A DNA stretch of 64,000 bases from CAVYUC01 sp963771595 (GTDB lineage: Bacteria; Bacteroidota; Bacteroidia; Bacteroidales; Prolixibacteraceae), in assembly GCA_963771595.1 (NCBI GenBank), contig CAVYUC010000036.1, positions 59,308-123,307 on the forward strand, given 5' to 3'. The notes beneath the pieces were generated by a model. That model was not told the origin of the DNA. It searched no databases and worked only from the letters and a program-made list of their open reading frames with translations. Each line of letters starts with the position of its first letter. Position 1 is the first letter of the stretch. Of the stretch, positions 37,801 to 46,494 are shown piece by piece. The translations under genes were made by a program, and so were the position numbers.

Positions 37801-40742
37801 TTAAATATATACCTGGTTATAAATGGTGCGATTCAATAGATTGGGAAACAGGAAAGTATTATATTGCATATCCTGATCCTACTGTAAACCCAATTGTACA
37901 ACCTGGTGATGTTTTTGCTTTTGGTGATATCAGAACCGATGGCAATGCACATCCTGATAGGTTACCTGATTATGTATGGCCGGTACCTGCACAACTGGAT
38001 GTTCAGTTTAATAATTTAAATGATGAAATTAAAAATCCATGGAATCAATCTATAGGTGATAAAGGAAGTCCTGTAAGAAAATGGATGAATTCCGTGTGGT
38101 ATATGTTTAAAATATTGAATCCTGATGTTAAAGCCGGATTAAAACCTGCAACTGATCCGGCAGATTTTGAGTTGATCGAAGTTTTCGGTATGTCTGATGG
38201 TTCTAACTGGGTAATCGGAGGACAACCGGCACAAATGATTACCAACTGGATTAGAAAGCCAATTATCAAAAAAGGCAATCCTGAATTTCAGGGTTCGTTT
38301 GGCACTAATCCTGATGATTGTGAATGGACTTGGACTAACAGAGCTTATTGGCAATCACAAAACTCTGGATGGCCATTGGAGATACTGAATATATCCAATG
38401 ATCTGGGGAAACATACTATGAATGAAATTACAGAATACCAGTCAGTAATTTATTCAAATGTATATAAGGTCAGTCCCGGCTATACCATGAATGAAACAAT
38501 CAGTGGAGTGATTTCTGGAACTTCATCATCTGAATTTTTAGGGAATATTATTAAGGCAGATGAAGAACAACAGCTAACTCTTTCCGGCGTAACTGACGGG
38601 ATTATAAATGGAGGAGAATTACTTACAGTGGTATCGGCTGATGGCACTAATTCGACTCAGTATTATATAGAATCTTCATCAGAAGGATTCAGCGATGATG
38701 CAATATTAACTTCCATGGTATACGACATTACCTTCCCTGCAGATACTGCTGAGATAACAGAAATTATATTTGGTACCCTGCTTGAAAATGCTGTTGACAG
38801 TGTAATAGTTCCTGAAGGTGCAACTTTAAATATTTTTGATAGTAATCATAACCTGGTACCATTTAAGCGTATAAACAAACAAGGACAGTTGGTGGATGTA
38901 AAAGTAAATTCAAAGACTTATTTTGAAGTAACTGCCGAAGATGGACAAACAGTAGTTGTATACCGTCTGATACCTGTATTTCCGCAGGAAGAAATTGTTG
39001 CTACTTCGGAATTATTTTATGTCAATAACGAGGAATCAATTATAAGTTCGATTAAACCAAGTACTACTGTTGCAGAATTGCTTGCCAATATTTATGTCGA
39101 AGAGGGAGCCACTGCTATTGTAGTAGATAAGTACGGATTTGAAAGAACTCAGGGAGAAATTTATCCTGACGATCAAGTTGTTATTATATATAACTGGGAT
39201 GCTTATTATAATCTGAAAACAGGCAATGAAGATCCTCGCACATTTAAAATCTATGACATTTATATGTGTGAAAGTTTACCAATCGCAAAAGCAAATGATA
39301 TTACTTTGGAATTGGATGAAAATGGACATGCTTCTGTAACTGTTAAAGATATTGATAATGGCTCAGTTAACGAATGTGGTGAAAGCTGGTTGACATTATC
39401 AAAAACAGATTTTGACTGCAGTAATGTTGGAGAGAATACTGTGGAACTTCAACTGCGAAATGACAGAGGCGGCATTGCAGCGATAAAAGCTACAGTGTTT
39501 ATTGTAGATAATACGCCGCCAATAGTAATTGTAAAAGATTTCTCAGATAAAGACCCTGATGGAAACCATGTTCAGTTTGCTAATATTTGGGATGACATAG
39601 AGATTCTACCGGATGAATGTGGAATTCAATCTGTTGAGAATAATGCACCAGATATTTTCCCGATTGGGACAACTGTTGTTCACTGGATCATTACTGATAA
39701 CGGAGGTAATGTTGTTGAAGTTGATCAATCAGTTACATTAAGCAATTATGCTCCGATTATCACAGAAATAGTTGCACCTACTGATCCAGTAAATATAGTA
39801 AACCCGATAAAAGTAACTGGATATTATGAAGATGATAATCTGCACAAGGCAGAATGGAACTGGGGTGATGGAAATACATCCATAGGTATAATTGGCAATG
39901 AAATTCAAGGTGTACATTATTATGAAAACCCAGGAGTATATGAAATAAAATTAACAATTACGGATAATTATGATGTTTCGGTTACCCAGGATTACAGATA
40001 TGTTGTTGTTTATGATCCGGAAGGCAGTTTCGTAACAGGAGGTGGATTAATCTATTCTCCACGCGGAGCTTCAGTATTATTCCCGGATTCTATGGGAGTA
40101 GCCAGTTTTGGGTTCGTTTCCAGATATGTAAAAAACAAAGTAAATCCGGATGGGAATACTAAGTTTAAATTTAAAGCCGGAAACCTTGATTTTAAGAGTA
40201 CAGTATATGACTGGTTGGTTGTTGCAGGTTCAAAAGCAAAATTTAAAGGTTGGGGAACCATAAACGGGGAAGGAGACTATCAATTCCTTATTTCTGCAAT
40301 TGATAGCGATGCAAAGGAAAAGGGTAATCCCGATCTATTCCGCATAAAAATATGGGAGACGTTGTCTGAGGATGTAGTGTACGATAATGAAATAGGATTG
40401 GGAATTACCGATGATCCCTCAACAACATTACTAGGAGGCTCTATCGTTATCCACGATTCAAAACTGAAAAGCGATCAGTCTCTAGATGAACAGGGATTAA
40501 CGGCAGATGAAAAATTTATTGTTTATCCTAATCCTACAAAAGGAAAAGTAAAAATCTGTGGTTTTATTGAGTCCAGGGAATATATAATTGAACTTGTTGA
40601 TATGACAGGAAAATGTATCATTACAAAAATTAACAGGTCAATAGAAACTGAGATTGACATGACGCAGTTACCTGTTGGCATTTATAACTTGCTGATAATT
40701 TCAAACCAAAATGTAGAAAGTTACCAAATTATTAAACAATAA
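31890..40742 (+). CDS. Giant T9SS-exported leucine-rich-repeat surface protein (2,950 aa)
   Basis: A signal peptide (1-21) is followed by six LRR modules beginning near residues 25, 264, 504, 744, 984 and 1180. Each starts with a cap like DSLALVxxYxxTNGDxW and runs through plant-type repeats (LSGxIPxEIGNL) to a C-cap (SCSTVKCL). Modules 2-4 are near-identical at the DNA level with an exact 720-bp period. From ~1368 comes a lamin-tail-like domain (LLITEARLDNMYNAYVELTN) and near 1913 a second one (FLSEIIFWDQWSNSFGEIYN). Cadherin-like/HYR-type beta-sandwiches, a PKD domain (~2620-2700, EWNWGDGNTS) and a T9SS type A tail (~2876-2950, VYPNPTKGKVKI) complete it. Likely an adhesin or glycan-binding surface protein. 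Confidence 0.9.
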   Translation: MKKLIFLLIAVLCAYYASYAQNERQQDSLALVALYNATDGPNWNNNAGWLETDVTVSQWYGVYIENDRVTSLELADNNLGGYIPSQIGTLTALHQINFSGNSISGTIPFEIGNLINLRGIYLSNNQLSGSLPEEIGNLSQLQYLYVGINQLTGTFPTSTLQLTDLSQISLSNNQLDGIIPAEINQLIKLETLDFFNNNFTGTIPIEICDLNELVWIGLSENNFDSQSCSTVTCLVSNGVQIQGDHQKNGFSLTNGCIYNPVSEQDSLALVQFYISTNGDSWSNNLNWNSSEPVSKWFGVTVENEQVTRLELWNNNLSGNLPAELGDLEGLRELYLGGNQISGQIPVEIGNIAKLQGLDLSNNQFSGAIPNSIGNLLNLFNLSLSENQLTGTFPPQIGQLINLQWLSLNNNQLSGEIPSELSQLQNLQSIQLANNELSGILPESLCNISALEQVNFQANNFNEQSCSTVKCLKDKGVRFEWDYNQTQKDGFSLTNGCIYNPVTEQDSLALVQFYISTNGNSWSNNLNWNSSEPVSKWYGVTIENERVTRLELWNNNLSGNLPADIGNLTGLRELFLGDNQISGQIPVEIGNIAKLQGLDLSNNQFSGAIPNSIGSLLNLYNLSLSLNQLTGTIPAEIGQLINLQWLSLNNNQLSGEIPSELSQLQNLQSIQLANNELSGILPESLCNISALEQVNFQANNFNEQSCSIVKCLKDKGVRFEWDYNQIQKDGFSLTNGCIYNPVTEQDSLALVQFYISTNGDSWSNNLNWNSSEPVSKWYGVTIENERVIRLNLGNNNLSGNLPADIGNLTGLLELTLDGNQIGGQIPVEIGNLLKLKYIQVHSNQLTGSIPSEIGLLTEVYNLNLAGNQLSGSIPPEIGQMESLEWLYLNYNQLTGVIPADLRLLPNLRNIAVAYNSLSGVLPGELCSIPGLQSVVFSGNNFDVGSCPTIQCLLANGVEFDWDFAQTQQDGSSLTNGCIYNPVSETDSLALVALYNATDGLNWNNNSGWLEEGVTVSEWYGVTVQEGRVRNVELCRNSLNGTIPQEFYDLSALWYFSFCDENLSGQILQHIGSFPELNGISIQNTQMDGFISQEIGTLQNLWNMDIRFNNFSGSIPAEICNTNIQYLSLDYNNFGTEDCSALQCLMDKNVEFQGDKFQIQQSGKSLFGECGIFPPFEPVAEQDSLALVALYDSTNGDNWNNNQNWKSNYPVSFWYGIDLWDGRVRSISLCGNYLDGVIPIEFYDLTGLNNIVLCNNNLYGNILPEIGNLVEINNINLNFNQLEGSLPKNISNCNFLNSLDLQYNNFTLLPAELCNLSLISATLDQNYLDFQSCNVIQCLKDNGVNLQGDPDQRQKNGIEFPAYCNPDINRSLLITEARLDNMYNAYVELTNVSGQPVQLNEFEFGCISPWADPWNPEPNRFFMLPDYILNPGESFTIAVVTDFGAEQWLSDPDNYLERQTKEEWYDLADIQFHIPETNGDETDSIIGDHWSTFEVYNGREVWYLRHYLNENEAVVIDQVGGVFDINGRNRDGAYDVAGFPNATQTATLVRKANISVGNLDFANGRGTNPDNSEWITLPHQNSAWRDVFWTAGNHGDYNLDETTLVSNTLSVDWMNKTITAPWGTRGLDDFMHEFGKKPGLAWRYQLSPNSADSAFMSARTGDQITIYVCGNDLDVESFDIVVLQPDADDNTVIPKYRLHSGAKFFYGFGNDVQGGEVDWPRVTQNAPVMDTITGSHFGIPFATRADSLIKYLELPSNATYEFIFEGGYQKADLATGDILRITAENGAIKDYFIQVQPYRPAHNAELAAITWLGIPEDLKGINGWTGDTIPNFASAFYEYTVEIPFQVTGVPAFDAIPADYKAHIKTDIFNPSAGNIANKTIQFTVTAEDGHTQRIYKVHLNKLKDPANIQPYAAEPFLSEIIFWDQWSNSFGEIYNPGTEPLDLSNYMIAMEYNPNPDQVISWRENNWLDRYLKYIPGYKWCDSIDWETGKYYIAYPDPTVNPIVQPGDVFAFGDIRTDGNAHPDRLPDYVWPVPAQLDVQFNNLNDEIKNPWNQSIGDKGSPVRKWMNSVWYMFKILNPDVKAGLKPATDPADFELIEVFGMSDGSNWVIGGQPAQMITNWIRKPIIKKGNPEFQGSFGTNPDDCEWTWTNRAYWQSQNSGWPLEILNISNDLGKHTMNEITEYQSVIYSNVYKVSPGYTMNETISGVISGTSSSEFLGNIIKADEEQQLTLSGVTDGIINGGELLTVVSADGTNSTQYYIESSSEGFSDDAILTSMVYDITFPADTAEITEIIFGTLLENAVDSVIVPEGATLNIFDSNHNLVPFKRINKQGQLVDVKVNSKTYFEVTAEDGQTVVVYRLIPVFPQEEIVATSELFYVNNEESIISSIKPSTTVAELLANIYVEEGATAIVVDKYGFERTQGEIYPDDQVVIIYNWDAYYNLKTGNEDPRTFKIYDIYMCESLPIAKANDITLELDENGHASVTVKDIDNGSVNECGESWLTLSKTDFDCSNVGENTVELQLRNDRGGIAAIKATVFIVDNTPPIVIVKDFSDKDPDGNHVQFANIWDDIEILPDECGIQSVENNAPDIFPIGTTVVHWIITDNGGNVVEVDQSVTLSNYAPIITEIVAPTDPVNIVNPIKVTGYYEDDNLHKAEWNWGDGNTSIGIIGNEIQGVHYYENPGVYEIKLTITDNYDVSVTQDYRYVVVYDPEGSFVTGGGLIYSPRGASVLFPDSMGVASFGFVSRYVKNKVNPDGNTKFKFKAGNLDFKSTVYDWLVVAGSKAKFKGWGTINGEGDYQFLISAIDSDAKEKGNPDLFRIKIWETLSEDVVYDNEIGLGITDDPSTTLLGGSIVIHDSKLKSDQSLDEQGLTADEKFIVYPNPTKGKVKICGFIESREYIIELVDMTGKCIITKINRSIETEIDMTQLPVGIYNLLIISNQNVESYQIIKQ
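32682..34841 (+). repeat. Three tandem 720-bp coding repeats in the LRR gene
   Basis: Equivalent cap codons fall at 32682, 33402, 34122 and 34842, each 720 bp apart. Units 1 and 2 share very long identical stretches (for example 33084-33290 with 33804-34010), and unit 3 is close to them in its first ~180 bp and then diverges. Confidence 0.9.
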
Positions 40743-40768
40743 AATTATACATTTAATCAAGTATAGAA

Positions 40769-40800
40769 GGCTGTCCAAATATTCTGGATGGCCTTTTCTT
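40769..40800 (+). terminator. Intrinsic terminator after the LRR gene
   Basis: ggctgtcca (40769-40777) pairs fully with tggatggcc (40785-40793), allowing two G-U pairs, around a 7-nt loop and followed by ttttctt. Confidence 0.85.
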
Positions 40801-40912
40801 ATTAATCCAATAAAGCCAGAGCATACCTGTGAACCTGCCAACTTGTTAGTGCAAGGATGGTGATAACTCCGTGGGCTGGTTTAATAAGGCAATTACTTAG
40901 CCCATTTTGCAG

Positions 40913-42865
40913 CTAATCCGAACGTATATGTTGCTGCTCAATAAATTGGCAGTCGTCGAGTTCAGATTTGTGTACTACGGATTTTCGTTTTACAAATGGG
41001 GCATATTTATATCCTAGGGCATCATAAAATTGTCGCACATGTTGGTTTGGCTCTGAGCAGCGGCGTATCATAATGACTTGGTCGTGTACGTTTTGTGCCA
41101 AAGTTGTAACTGCTTTTTGGGTGTTCATTGTGCGGACAATCTCGCGCCAACCACTGTGAATACCTTTTTTCTTTAATTGGTGCCTCACAGTATTTACCAG
41201 CCAGTATGCCAGCAACCCCAGGTGTAGGTGGGCCATCGTACTTTGGTCGTTTTGATGGTAGATGGGACGCAGGTCAAGGTCGGTTTTCAGCACCCTGAAA
41301 GTGGCTTCAATCTCCCGGATGGTATTGTAAAATTGCCATACGGTTTGCTCTGAAATGGCATCGATACAAGTGCGGAGAAAGTAAACACCACTTCGGGCAT
41401 TAATGTCAACACCCTCTTTTACTGCCCATTTTATAGCCGTAACGGTTCTCTTTATTTCCTGTACCGGTTCTGTCCCTTTTCGTTTTCTTTTGGTGCGGAC
41501 ATCTTCTTTTATCTCCGTTTCAATATCAAAATATCGCCCAATGGAGGGATATTTTTGCTTTAGCCGACCGATACGCTGGTGCACTTTATCTTCCTGTTTT
41601 ACGCCACCTTTCTTTGTCAGGCTGTCGGCTATTTTCTGTAGTTCGGCTTCAAAACGTGAGCGGAACTGCTTGTTCATCGAACGTTCTTTCAACTCTTTAG
41701 CGTGGCTTTCTACTTTGAGGTAATAGTCTGTATTACGGCCCGATGTTACATGGCAAAGGTCTATTCTCTGTTTCTTATTGTCGGTAACCGTAACCGTTGT
41801 TGTGCCTGCCTTAATATGATAATCCTTCAGACTCGAACGGCTCACACACATATAATTATAGCCCTTTTCCTTTATCATCTTCAAATTGTCATCTGTAGCA
41901 ATCCCGGCATCAATGACGACAAGCGCTTTGCGGGCTGACACGGAGGTTTTGATTCGCAGTTTGTCAATCATTTCCTCCAAAGTCTTTGAATCGGACATAT
42001 TCCCTTCCAGAATTGACGAGTATTTGATAAACCCTTCGGGATTGACTACCAGGGCAAGAACAACCAGTTTTGCATCGTTGCGTTTTTCTTTGCTACGCCC
42101 GTATTTGGCCAGGTTACTACCCTGTTTGCGGCCTTCGAAGTAGGTGTTGGTGAGGTCGTAAAGCATTATTTTATCCTCTATGTCAAACAGCTCGTTGGTT
42201 CGCACCGACAGGTGCTGTTCCAGTGCTTCTTTTTCGGCATAAAGTTTTTTTGAGATGGCATACAGCCGATCTTTGGTCACCCGTTCGATGTCATAACCGG
42301 TAACCTCGCACACCGATGAGTTTCCTTTTATCCAGCGTGTAGTTTCGAGTTCCGATGCCGGATAAACTGCCCGGCTGATAATATGGGTCAAGGCCAGTTT
42401 TATATCATCGCGGCCCCAGCCCCGGCGTTCTAAAAAAACGGCAATCTGCAACTGTCCGGTTGCCTGGTACGACATCCATTCAGCACCAATCTCCCGAACA
42501 TCCTTGTTGCGGATACTGTTGATGTCAATGGCCTGTATGTCTTTGCCGTTCCTGATTGCCTTTCTATCATTTTTTTCAACCGGTACATCAATACGTTTTT
42601 CGGCAATCATCAGGTTATAAAGCTTATCAACATAATGGATTACCGTTGTATCATCAGTGAATGGCAACTCGAATAATGGGTTGTCGTAATTTTTAACTTT
42701 TGAGGTAAGTATTTTCTGGATAAGATTGAGTTGGTCGGTAGTCAATTCGTCCAGATAGCCTGCATTCAAAATAGTGCGGTGGCAAACCCTGTTATCGGAA
42801 TTGCGGTAACTCTCCACTAAACGGTAGTAACCCGAATAAACCCCTGTGGCAGGATTGGTGCGCAT
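40913..42865 (-). CDS. IS1634-family transposase
   Basis: 650 aa. The IS4-superclass DDE core is visible: first aspartate in MLYDLTNTYFEG with the family-typical RKQGSNLAKYGRSKEKRNDAK insert, second in VVIDAGIATDDN, and the glutamate region in REIEATFRVLKTDLDLRPIYHQ. The C-terminal STMAHLHLGLLAYWLVNTV is typical. The ORF is complete. Element ends were not fixed: candidate partial inverted repeats are gttagtgcaaggatggtg near 40845 and, on the other strand, gtagtccacaagggggtg near 42940, but I found no convincing target duplication. Confidence 0.93.
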   Translation of the reverse strand: MRTNPATGVYSGYYRLVESYRNSDNRVCHRTILNAGYLDELTTDQLNLIQKILTSKVKNYDNPLFELPFTDDTTVIHYVDKLYNLMIAEKRIDVPVEKNDRKAIRNGKDIQAIDINSIRNKDVREIGAEWMSYQATGQLQIAVFLERRGWGRDDIKLALTHIISRAVYPASELETTRWIKGNSSVCEVTGYDIERVTKDRLYAISKKLYAEKEALEQHLSVRTNELFDIEDKIMLYDLTNTYFEGRKQGSNLAKYGRSKEKRNDAKLVVLALVVNPEGFIKYSSILEGNMSDSKTLEEMIDKLRIKTSVSARKALVVIDAGIATDDNLKMIKEKGYNYMCVSRSSLKDYHIKAGTTTVTVTDNKKQRIDLCHVTSGRNTDYYLKVESHAKELKERSMNKQFRSRFEAELQKIADSLTKKGGVKQEDKVHQRIGRLKQKYPSIGRYFDIETEIKEDVRTKRKRKGTEPVQEIKRTVTAIKWAVKEGVDINARSGVYFLRTCIDAISEQTVWQFYNTIREIEATFRVLKTDLDLRPIYHQNDQSTMAHLHLGLLAYWLVNTVRHQLKKKGIHSGWREIVRTMNTQKAVTTLAQNVHDQVIMIRRCSEPNQHVRQFYDALGYKYAPFVKRKSVVHKSELDDCQFIEQQHIRSD

Positions 42866-44061
42866 TGATACCTTGAAATATATGGCCGCAATTTAATACG
42901 CAATATGCTGATAACCAACACCCCCTTGTGGACTACAAATGAAATTAAAAAACCACAGGAAATGAATAATCAGATAGTTATAAAATGATTGACCAAAAAA
43001 AGGCTGCATTTCCTAATACAACTTCATTTTAGGCTGTTTTTACCCTAATTTTATTGAATTGGCTGCAAGTTGGGTTAATGTCACTTTATAATTTACAGGA
43101 GTACTGCAAATATTTGTCAATTCTCCCTTAATCTTTAAAATTTTACCTTTCTCATTTTCTTCATCATATTCATAAACACGGTATAAAAAATAACTATCTT
43201 TTTCAATTATGCTCTTTTCTAGTTCATTTCTTGTTACAAAAAAGGTTGAGTTTTTATTTCCTTTTGTAGTCTTAACTTCAATGTATTTGGGGTTACCATC
43301 TAATTCAAATGATAATATATCATAACCCAATCCATCTCCTTTAATTTTGGCAACATGTTCAACTTTTTCAGCCAGTTTTTTCTTATCATGACTTTCTAAG
43401 AACTCTTTCTCGTGTTTATATATCCAGATTTCACCCAAATCACCAATCCTTTTGTTTTCGGCATTATTTTGCATATGGTTTATAATGCTTGGTGTAAAAT
43501 TTGGACTATCTATCTTGGTATTCAATTCACTAGATGAAATTTCATTTTCAATAAAAACTTCAACAGTTTTTGTTTCTTGAATTTTTATATCATCAAAACG
43601 TTGAGCAACCGCATAAATGAAGTCTTGAGTTAATACATTATAGTCTTTATCTCTATAACAGTTGTTATCAAGTCTATTTTCGTGAAGATTTAATAATTCT
43701 TGGTCTTTTTCAATTTCATACCTAACCAACTCACAAAGATTTTGATAGAGACCAATATTTTCGACACGTCCTTTAATTGGTTTGTGAGCATAATCGATTC
43801 TCTCCGCAAACTTCTTAAACATCCCAAACTTATAGAAGAAATACCTTTCAGGGTACATTAAAGTTAAATACACAATTACTGCTCTATGGTCTTGATAGTG
43901 ATTTTTTTTCTCAGGAAATACTTTTTTACTTAAAGTCCTAAAGTCATTCCGAAAATTCTCTACTCTTTCGAGCATATCAAAATCTTCATCGTAAAGCAAT
44001 TGAAACATTTCTCTAATTCGCTCAGGATATTTTTTAATATTTTCAAGAAGCATTCTTTTAG

Positions 44062-45650
44062 TACCTTATCTTCTATTTTAATGTTTTTTTTGGCATAATA
44101 TTCAATAGCAATAAGCTGGAACCAGCACCATTTCTTTAATCTTTTGAGCCATGATGATGGTTTCTTTTCCAATTTTGGTTAGGTAATATTTATACGAATC
44201 GGTGGCCTTTTTTATAAGACCATGAACCCTCAGCCGTTTAATCAACCTGCTAATTTTGCTGCCATTAAAACCCAATAGCTTTTGCAGATTTTTATTTCTG
44301 AACCCGTTAATATTAAATTCACCCCGAAGAATGGTCATTAAAACAACTAAATCGAGGGTGTTAAAGAAGTTGAAGCCTTTGTAGTTCCGATTATTTTCAT
44401 TTTTTGATGAAGTGACACCTTCAAGCCTTTTTCTGCCAATTTCTTTGTTGTCGAAAGCAGAGATAAACTCCAGGTATCTTTTATTCGAAGCTTTTAGGTT
44501 ATCTTTTAGAAACGAAAGGCTGTAGATGTTTTTCTTCAATGGAGCCATTTTGTGCGACTTTGTCCCGTCACGGTGTACTACCTCGCGGTAGTGTTTAAAA
44601 AAGCTGATATCGTTTGATGTTGTTTCTATCCGCAATATTTTACTGAACTTGTCATACATTTTTATCGAGACCGAACCCATCGTGTGTTTTATGCGGCTGC
44701 CTTCGATGCGTACATTGTAATTGTTGCCCATTTCTCCCTGATATCGGGGGTCAAGTTTGTGCCCCAAAAAGGTTGCAATGTTTTCAGGTTTGACTGTGTG
44801 TATGGCAGTGGCCACAAGTTCGCTGTAAATTTGTTGCAAACCCTCCTGTTTTTTAAACACAATGTCAGTGGCATATTCGGCCTGCATCACGCTCCAATGG
44901 TATCTCAGGTTAAAATCTTTATAAACCGGACAGAATTGCCAGGCAAACTCGTCTAATTTACGGTGAAGTTTCTCAATACTGATATTGTCCGAAAGTTCCT
45001 GTGCTTTACCGGCATCTTCAATGCTGTCAAATGCATTGTCTGTCATGGTATATTTAATCCCTGCCTGTTTCAATTCAGAAGCCAGCAAACTGTGACCGTT
45101 AATATAAACCTGCAACCGAAATGGACACCAGGTAGGTACGCGAACATATCCCAAACCAACCTGCTCGTCAATGAAATAAAAATAGTAATGCAAACATTTG
45201 CTGGTGTCAGGTTTTAAAAATGTTTTCCCTGTTGTTTTGTCGTGCCAGGGTTTATAAGTATTGCAGGCTTCCATCACAGAAATGATATGGACAATGCCCG
45301 GATGGCTGCCACGTTTTTCAACTTTCTCAGAAATGATGGATTCTTTCCGGATACCAGTTTTGCGGATGAACTCGATTTCAATACCATGTTCTTTGGCTAT
45401 CCGTTCAGCATTTAACCGGATTTTTTCCTTAAAAGGTTCTGCAAATTTGGGATAGTCAAATATTCTGACTTGATTTTGATACAGATAGTTTGTCATTCCC
45501 TGACTATATGATATCTCCGGAATTGTTCCACTGAGAATTAACCTGTCGAAACAAGAAAGAACACAGGATATCTCTCTTTTATATGTTTCTGTTAAAAGTT
45601 CCATTCAGTAAAGGTAAATCTTTTAATTGTTTGGTTCTGGCTTGTCCAGG
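44062..45650 (-). mobile_element. 1,589-bp insertion element with a single 500-aa gene
   Basis: The element is defined by the gene it breaks. TTAG occurs once on each side (44058-44061 and 45651-45654), and removing the intervening DNA plus one TTAG restores an open, family-consistent reading frame. The ends (read on the minus strand, CCTGGACAAGCC... and ...AGATAAGGTA) show no inverted repeat that I can find. The only gene is 44102-45604. Confidence 0.8.
44102..45604 (-). CDS. 500-aa protein of a mobile family of unknown mechanism, with C-terminal winged helix
   Basis: The N-terminal CFDRLILSGTIPEISYSQGM, HPGIVHIISVMEACNTYKPW, CLHYYFYFIDEQVGLGYVRV and FRLQVYINGHSLLASEL are strongly conserved-looking blocks that I recall from multi-copy bacterial proteins annotated as hypothetical or MarR-like. 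The C-terminal ~90 residues (NKNLQKLLGFNGSKISRLIKRL) form a winged helix-turn-helix. The segment SVSIKMYDKFSKILRIETT is reminiscent of rolling-circle Rep proteins, but I see no HUH motif, DDE triad or tyrosine-recombinase RHRY set. The protein is the only gene of the insertion element, so it probably catalyses its movement; this is inference from context. Confidence 0.65.
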   Translation of the reverse strand: MELLTETYKREISCVLSCFDRLILSGTIPEISYSQGMTNYLYQNQVRIFDYPKFAEPFKEKIRLNAERIAKEHGIEIEFIRKTGIRKESIISEKVEKRGSHPGIVHIISVMEACNTYKPWHDKTTGKTFLKPDTSKCLHYYFYFIDEQVGLGYVRVPTWCPFRLQVYINGHSLLASELKQAGIKYTMTDNAFDSIEDAGKAQELSDNISIEKLHRKLDEFAWQFCPVYKDFNLRYHWSVMQAEYATDIVFKKQEGLQQIYSELVATAIHTVKPENIATFLGHKLDPRYQGEMGNNYNVRIEGSRIKHTMGSVSIKMYDKFSKILRIETTSNDISFFKHYREVVHRDGTKSHKMAPLKKNIYSLSFLKDNLKASNKRYLEFISAFDNKEIGRKRLEGVTSSKNENNRNYKGFNFFNTLDLVVLMTILRGEFNINGFRNKNLQKLLGFNGSKISRLIKRLRVHGLIKKATDSYKYYLTKIGKETIIMAQKIKEMVLVPAYCY

Positions 45651-46085
45651 TTAGGGAAATACATATTAGAGTCCAGTAAATTGTCTGATTTACTTAAAGA
45701 TATCTCTACGTTTGAATAAAAACCATCAGAATTAATATCAAAGTTATCTTGAAATTGCTTAATAGCGTGCCATTTATAAATATCTTCATCATGAACGCTT
45801 TCAAAGTTTCTTTTATATTCTTCTATGTATGACTTTACTATTTTAATATTCATTTTTTAGTAGATGATGGGTTTTACGTTTTCAAACTTTTGCTGCTATC
45901 GCTCAATTGTATCGTTTGATGCCCAAGAAACATTATTAGATATTTTTTTAGGATACTTTTGGGATGGCGATTTTGGGTCATCAGGTCAATATTTTTGGGT
46001 TACAGCAATAAAAGTAAAAATAAATTATCCCAAATAAAAAGATGTTCAACTTTAAAACAAGTTCACGAGAGAGGCTCAAATAAAA

Positions 46086-46367
46086 TCATTTTAATTTATA
46101 CCTACCTTTCCTGTATTTATTAGTTTTCGGATTTATAACCCGACTGAATGTTCTTTTCCTGCTCTTTTTAATATCGTATAATAAAATTCGATTCACCCTT
46201 TTTTTGAGTTTCTCATAATCCAATTTAGATTCATATGAAAACAGAAAATTATTGTTGTTATAAATGTGTCGGGCAATATGCCTTACATGTAATCCTTCCT
46301 TTTTTGCTTTTTTCTCCGAAAGAATTTGGATTATGGATTCTCGAAGGTTCATAGGTTGTTCTTTCAA
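46086..46367 (-). CDS. Small HARE/HTH-like protein (copy 1, outside the island)
   Basis: 93 aa. NLRESIIQILSEKKAKKEGL followed by HVRHIARHIYNNN reads like a HARE-type winged helix, a module often fused to restriction enzymes. The basic C-terminus (NPKTNKYRKGRYKLK) is nearly identical to that of the protein at 56737 inside the island. It lies upstream of, and on the same strand as, the DUF3883 gene, 230 nt away. A DNA-binding or regulatory role in a defence locus is inferred. Confidence 0.6.
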   Translation of the reverse strand: MKEQPMNLRESIIQILSEKKAKKEGLHVRHIARHIYNNNNFLFSYESKLDYEKLKKRVNRILLYDIKKSRKRTFSRVINPKTNKYRKGRYKLK

Positions 46368-46494
46368 GATTAGAGCTGTTTATATAACTGTATATGAGTT
46401 TTAATTGTTAAAATCAGTCATTTTATTTCCGCTTTATGTTACGGTATGAAAAAACATTCGTGCTTCATTATAAAATTTTTGCACTAAAAGAAAA

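Larger units (their letters stand above)
43040..45853 (-). pseudogene. McrB-N-like/DUF3883 putative restriction protein, split by an insertion element
   Basis: The N-terminal piece (45853-45651, 67 codons: IYKWHAIKQFQDNFDIN... NLLDSNMYFP) and the C-terminal piece (44057-43040, MLLENIKKYPERIREMFQLL...) are separated by 1.59 kb. Joining them across the duplicated TTAG (plus strand) gives one 406-aa frame reading NMYFPKRMLLENI. The joined N-terminal region resembles the segment found ahead of McrB-like restriction ATPases. The last ~140 residues are a DUF3883/PD-(D/E)XK-like domain with D in GDGLGYDIL and ExK in KYIEVKTTKG (D245, E259, K261 of the C-terminal ORF). A defence role is inferred. The C-terminal ORF alone might still be translated from its ATG at 44053. 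Confidence 0.8.

Noticed and set aside
44102..45604. MarR-family transcription regulator
   Set aside because: Only the last ~90 of 500 residues are winged-helix; context shows it is the sole gene of an insertion element.
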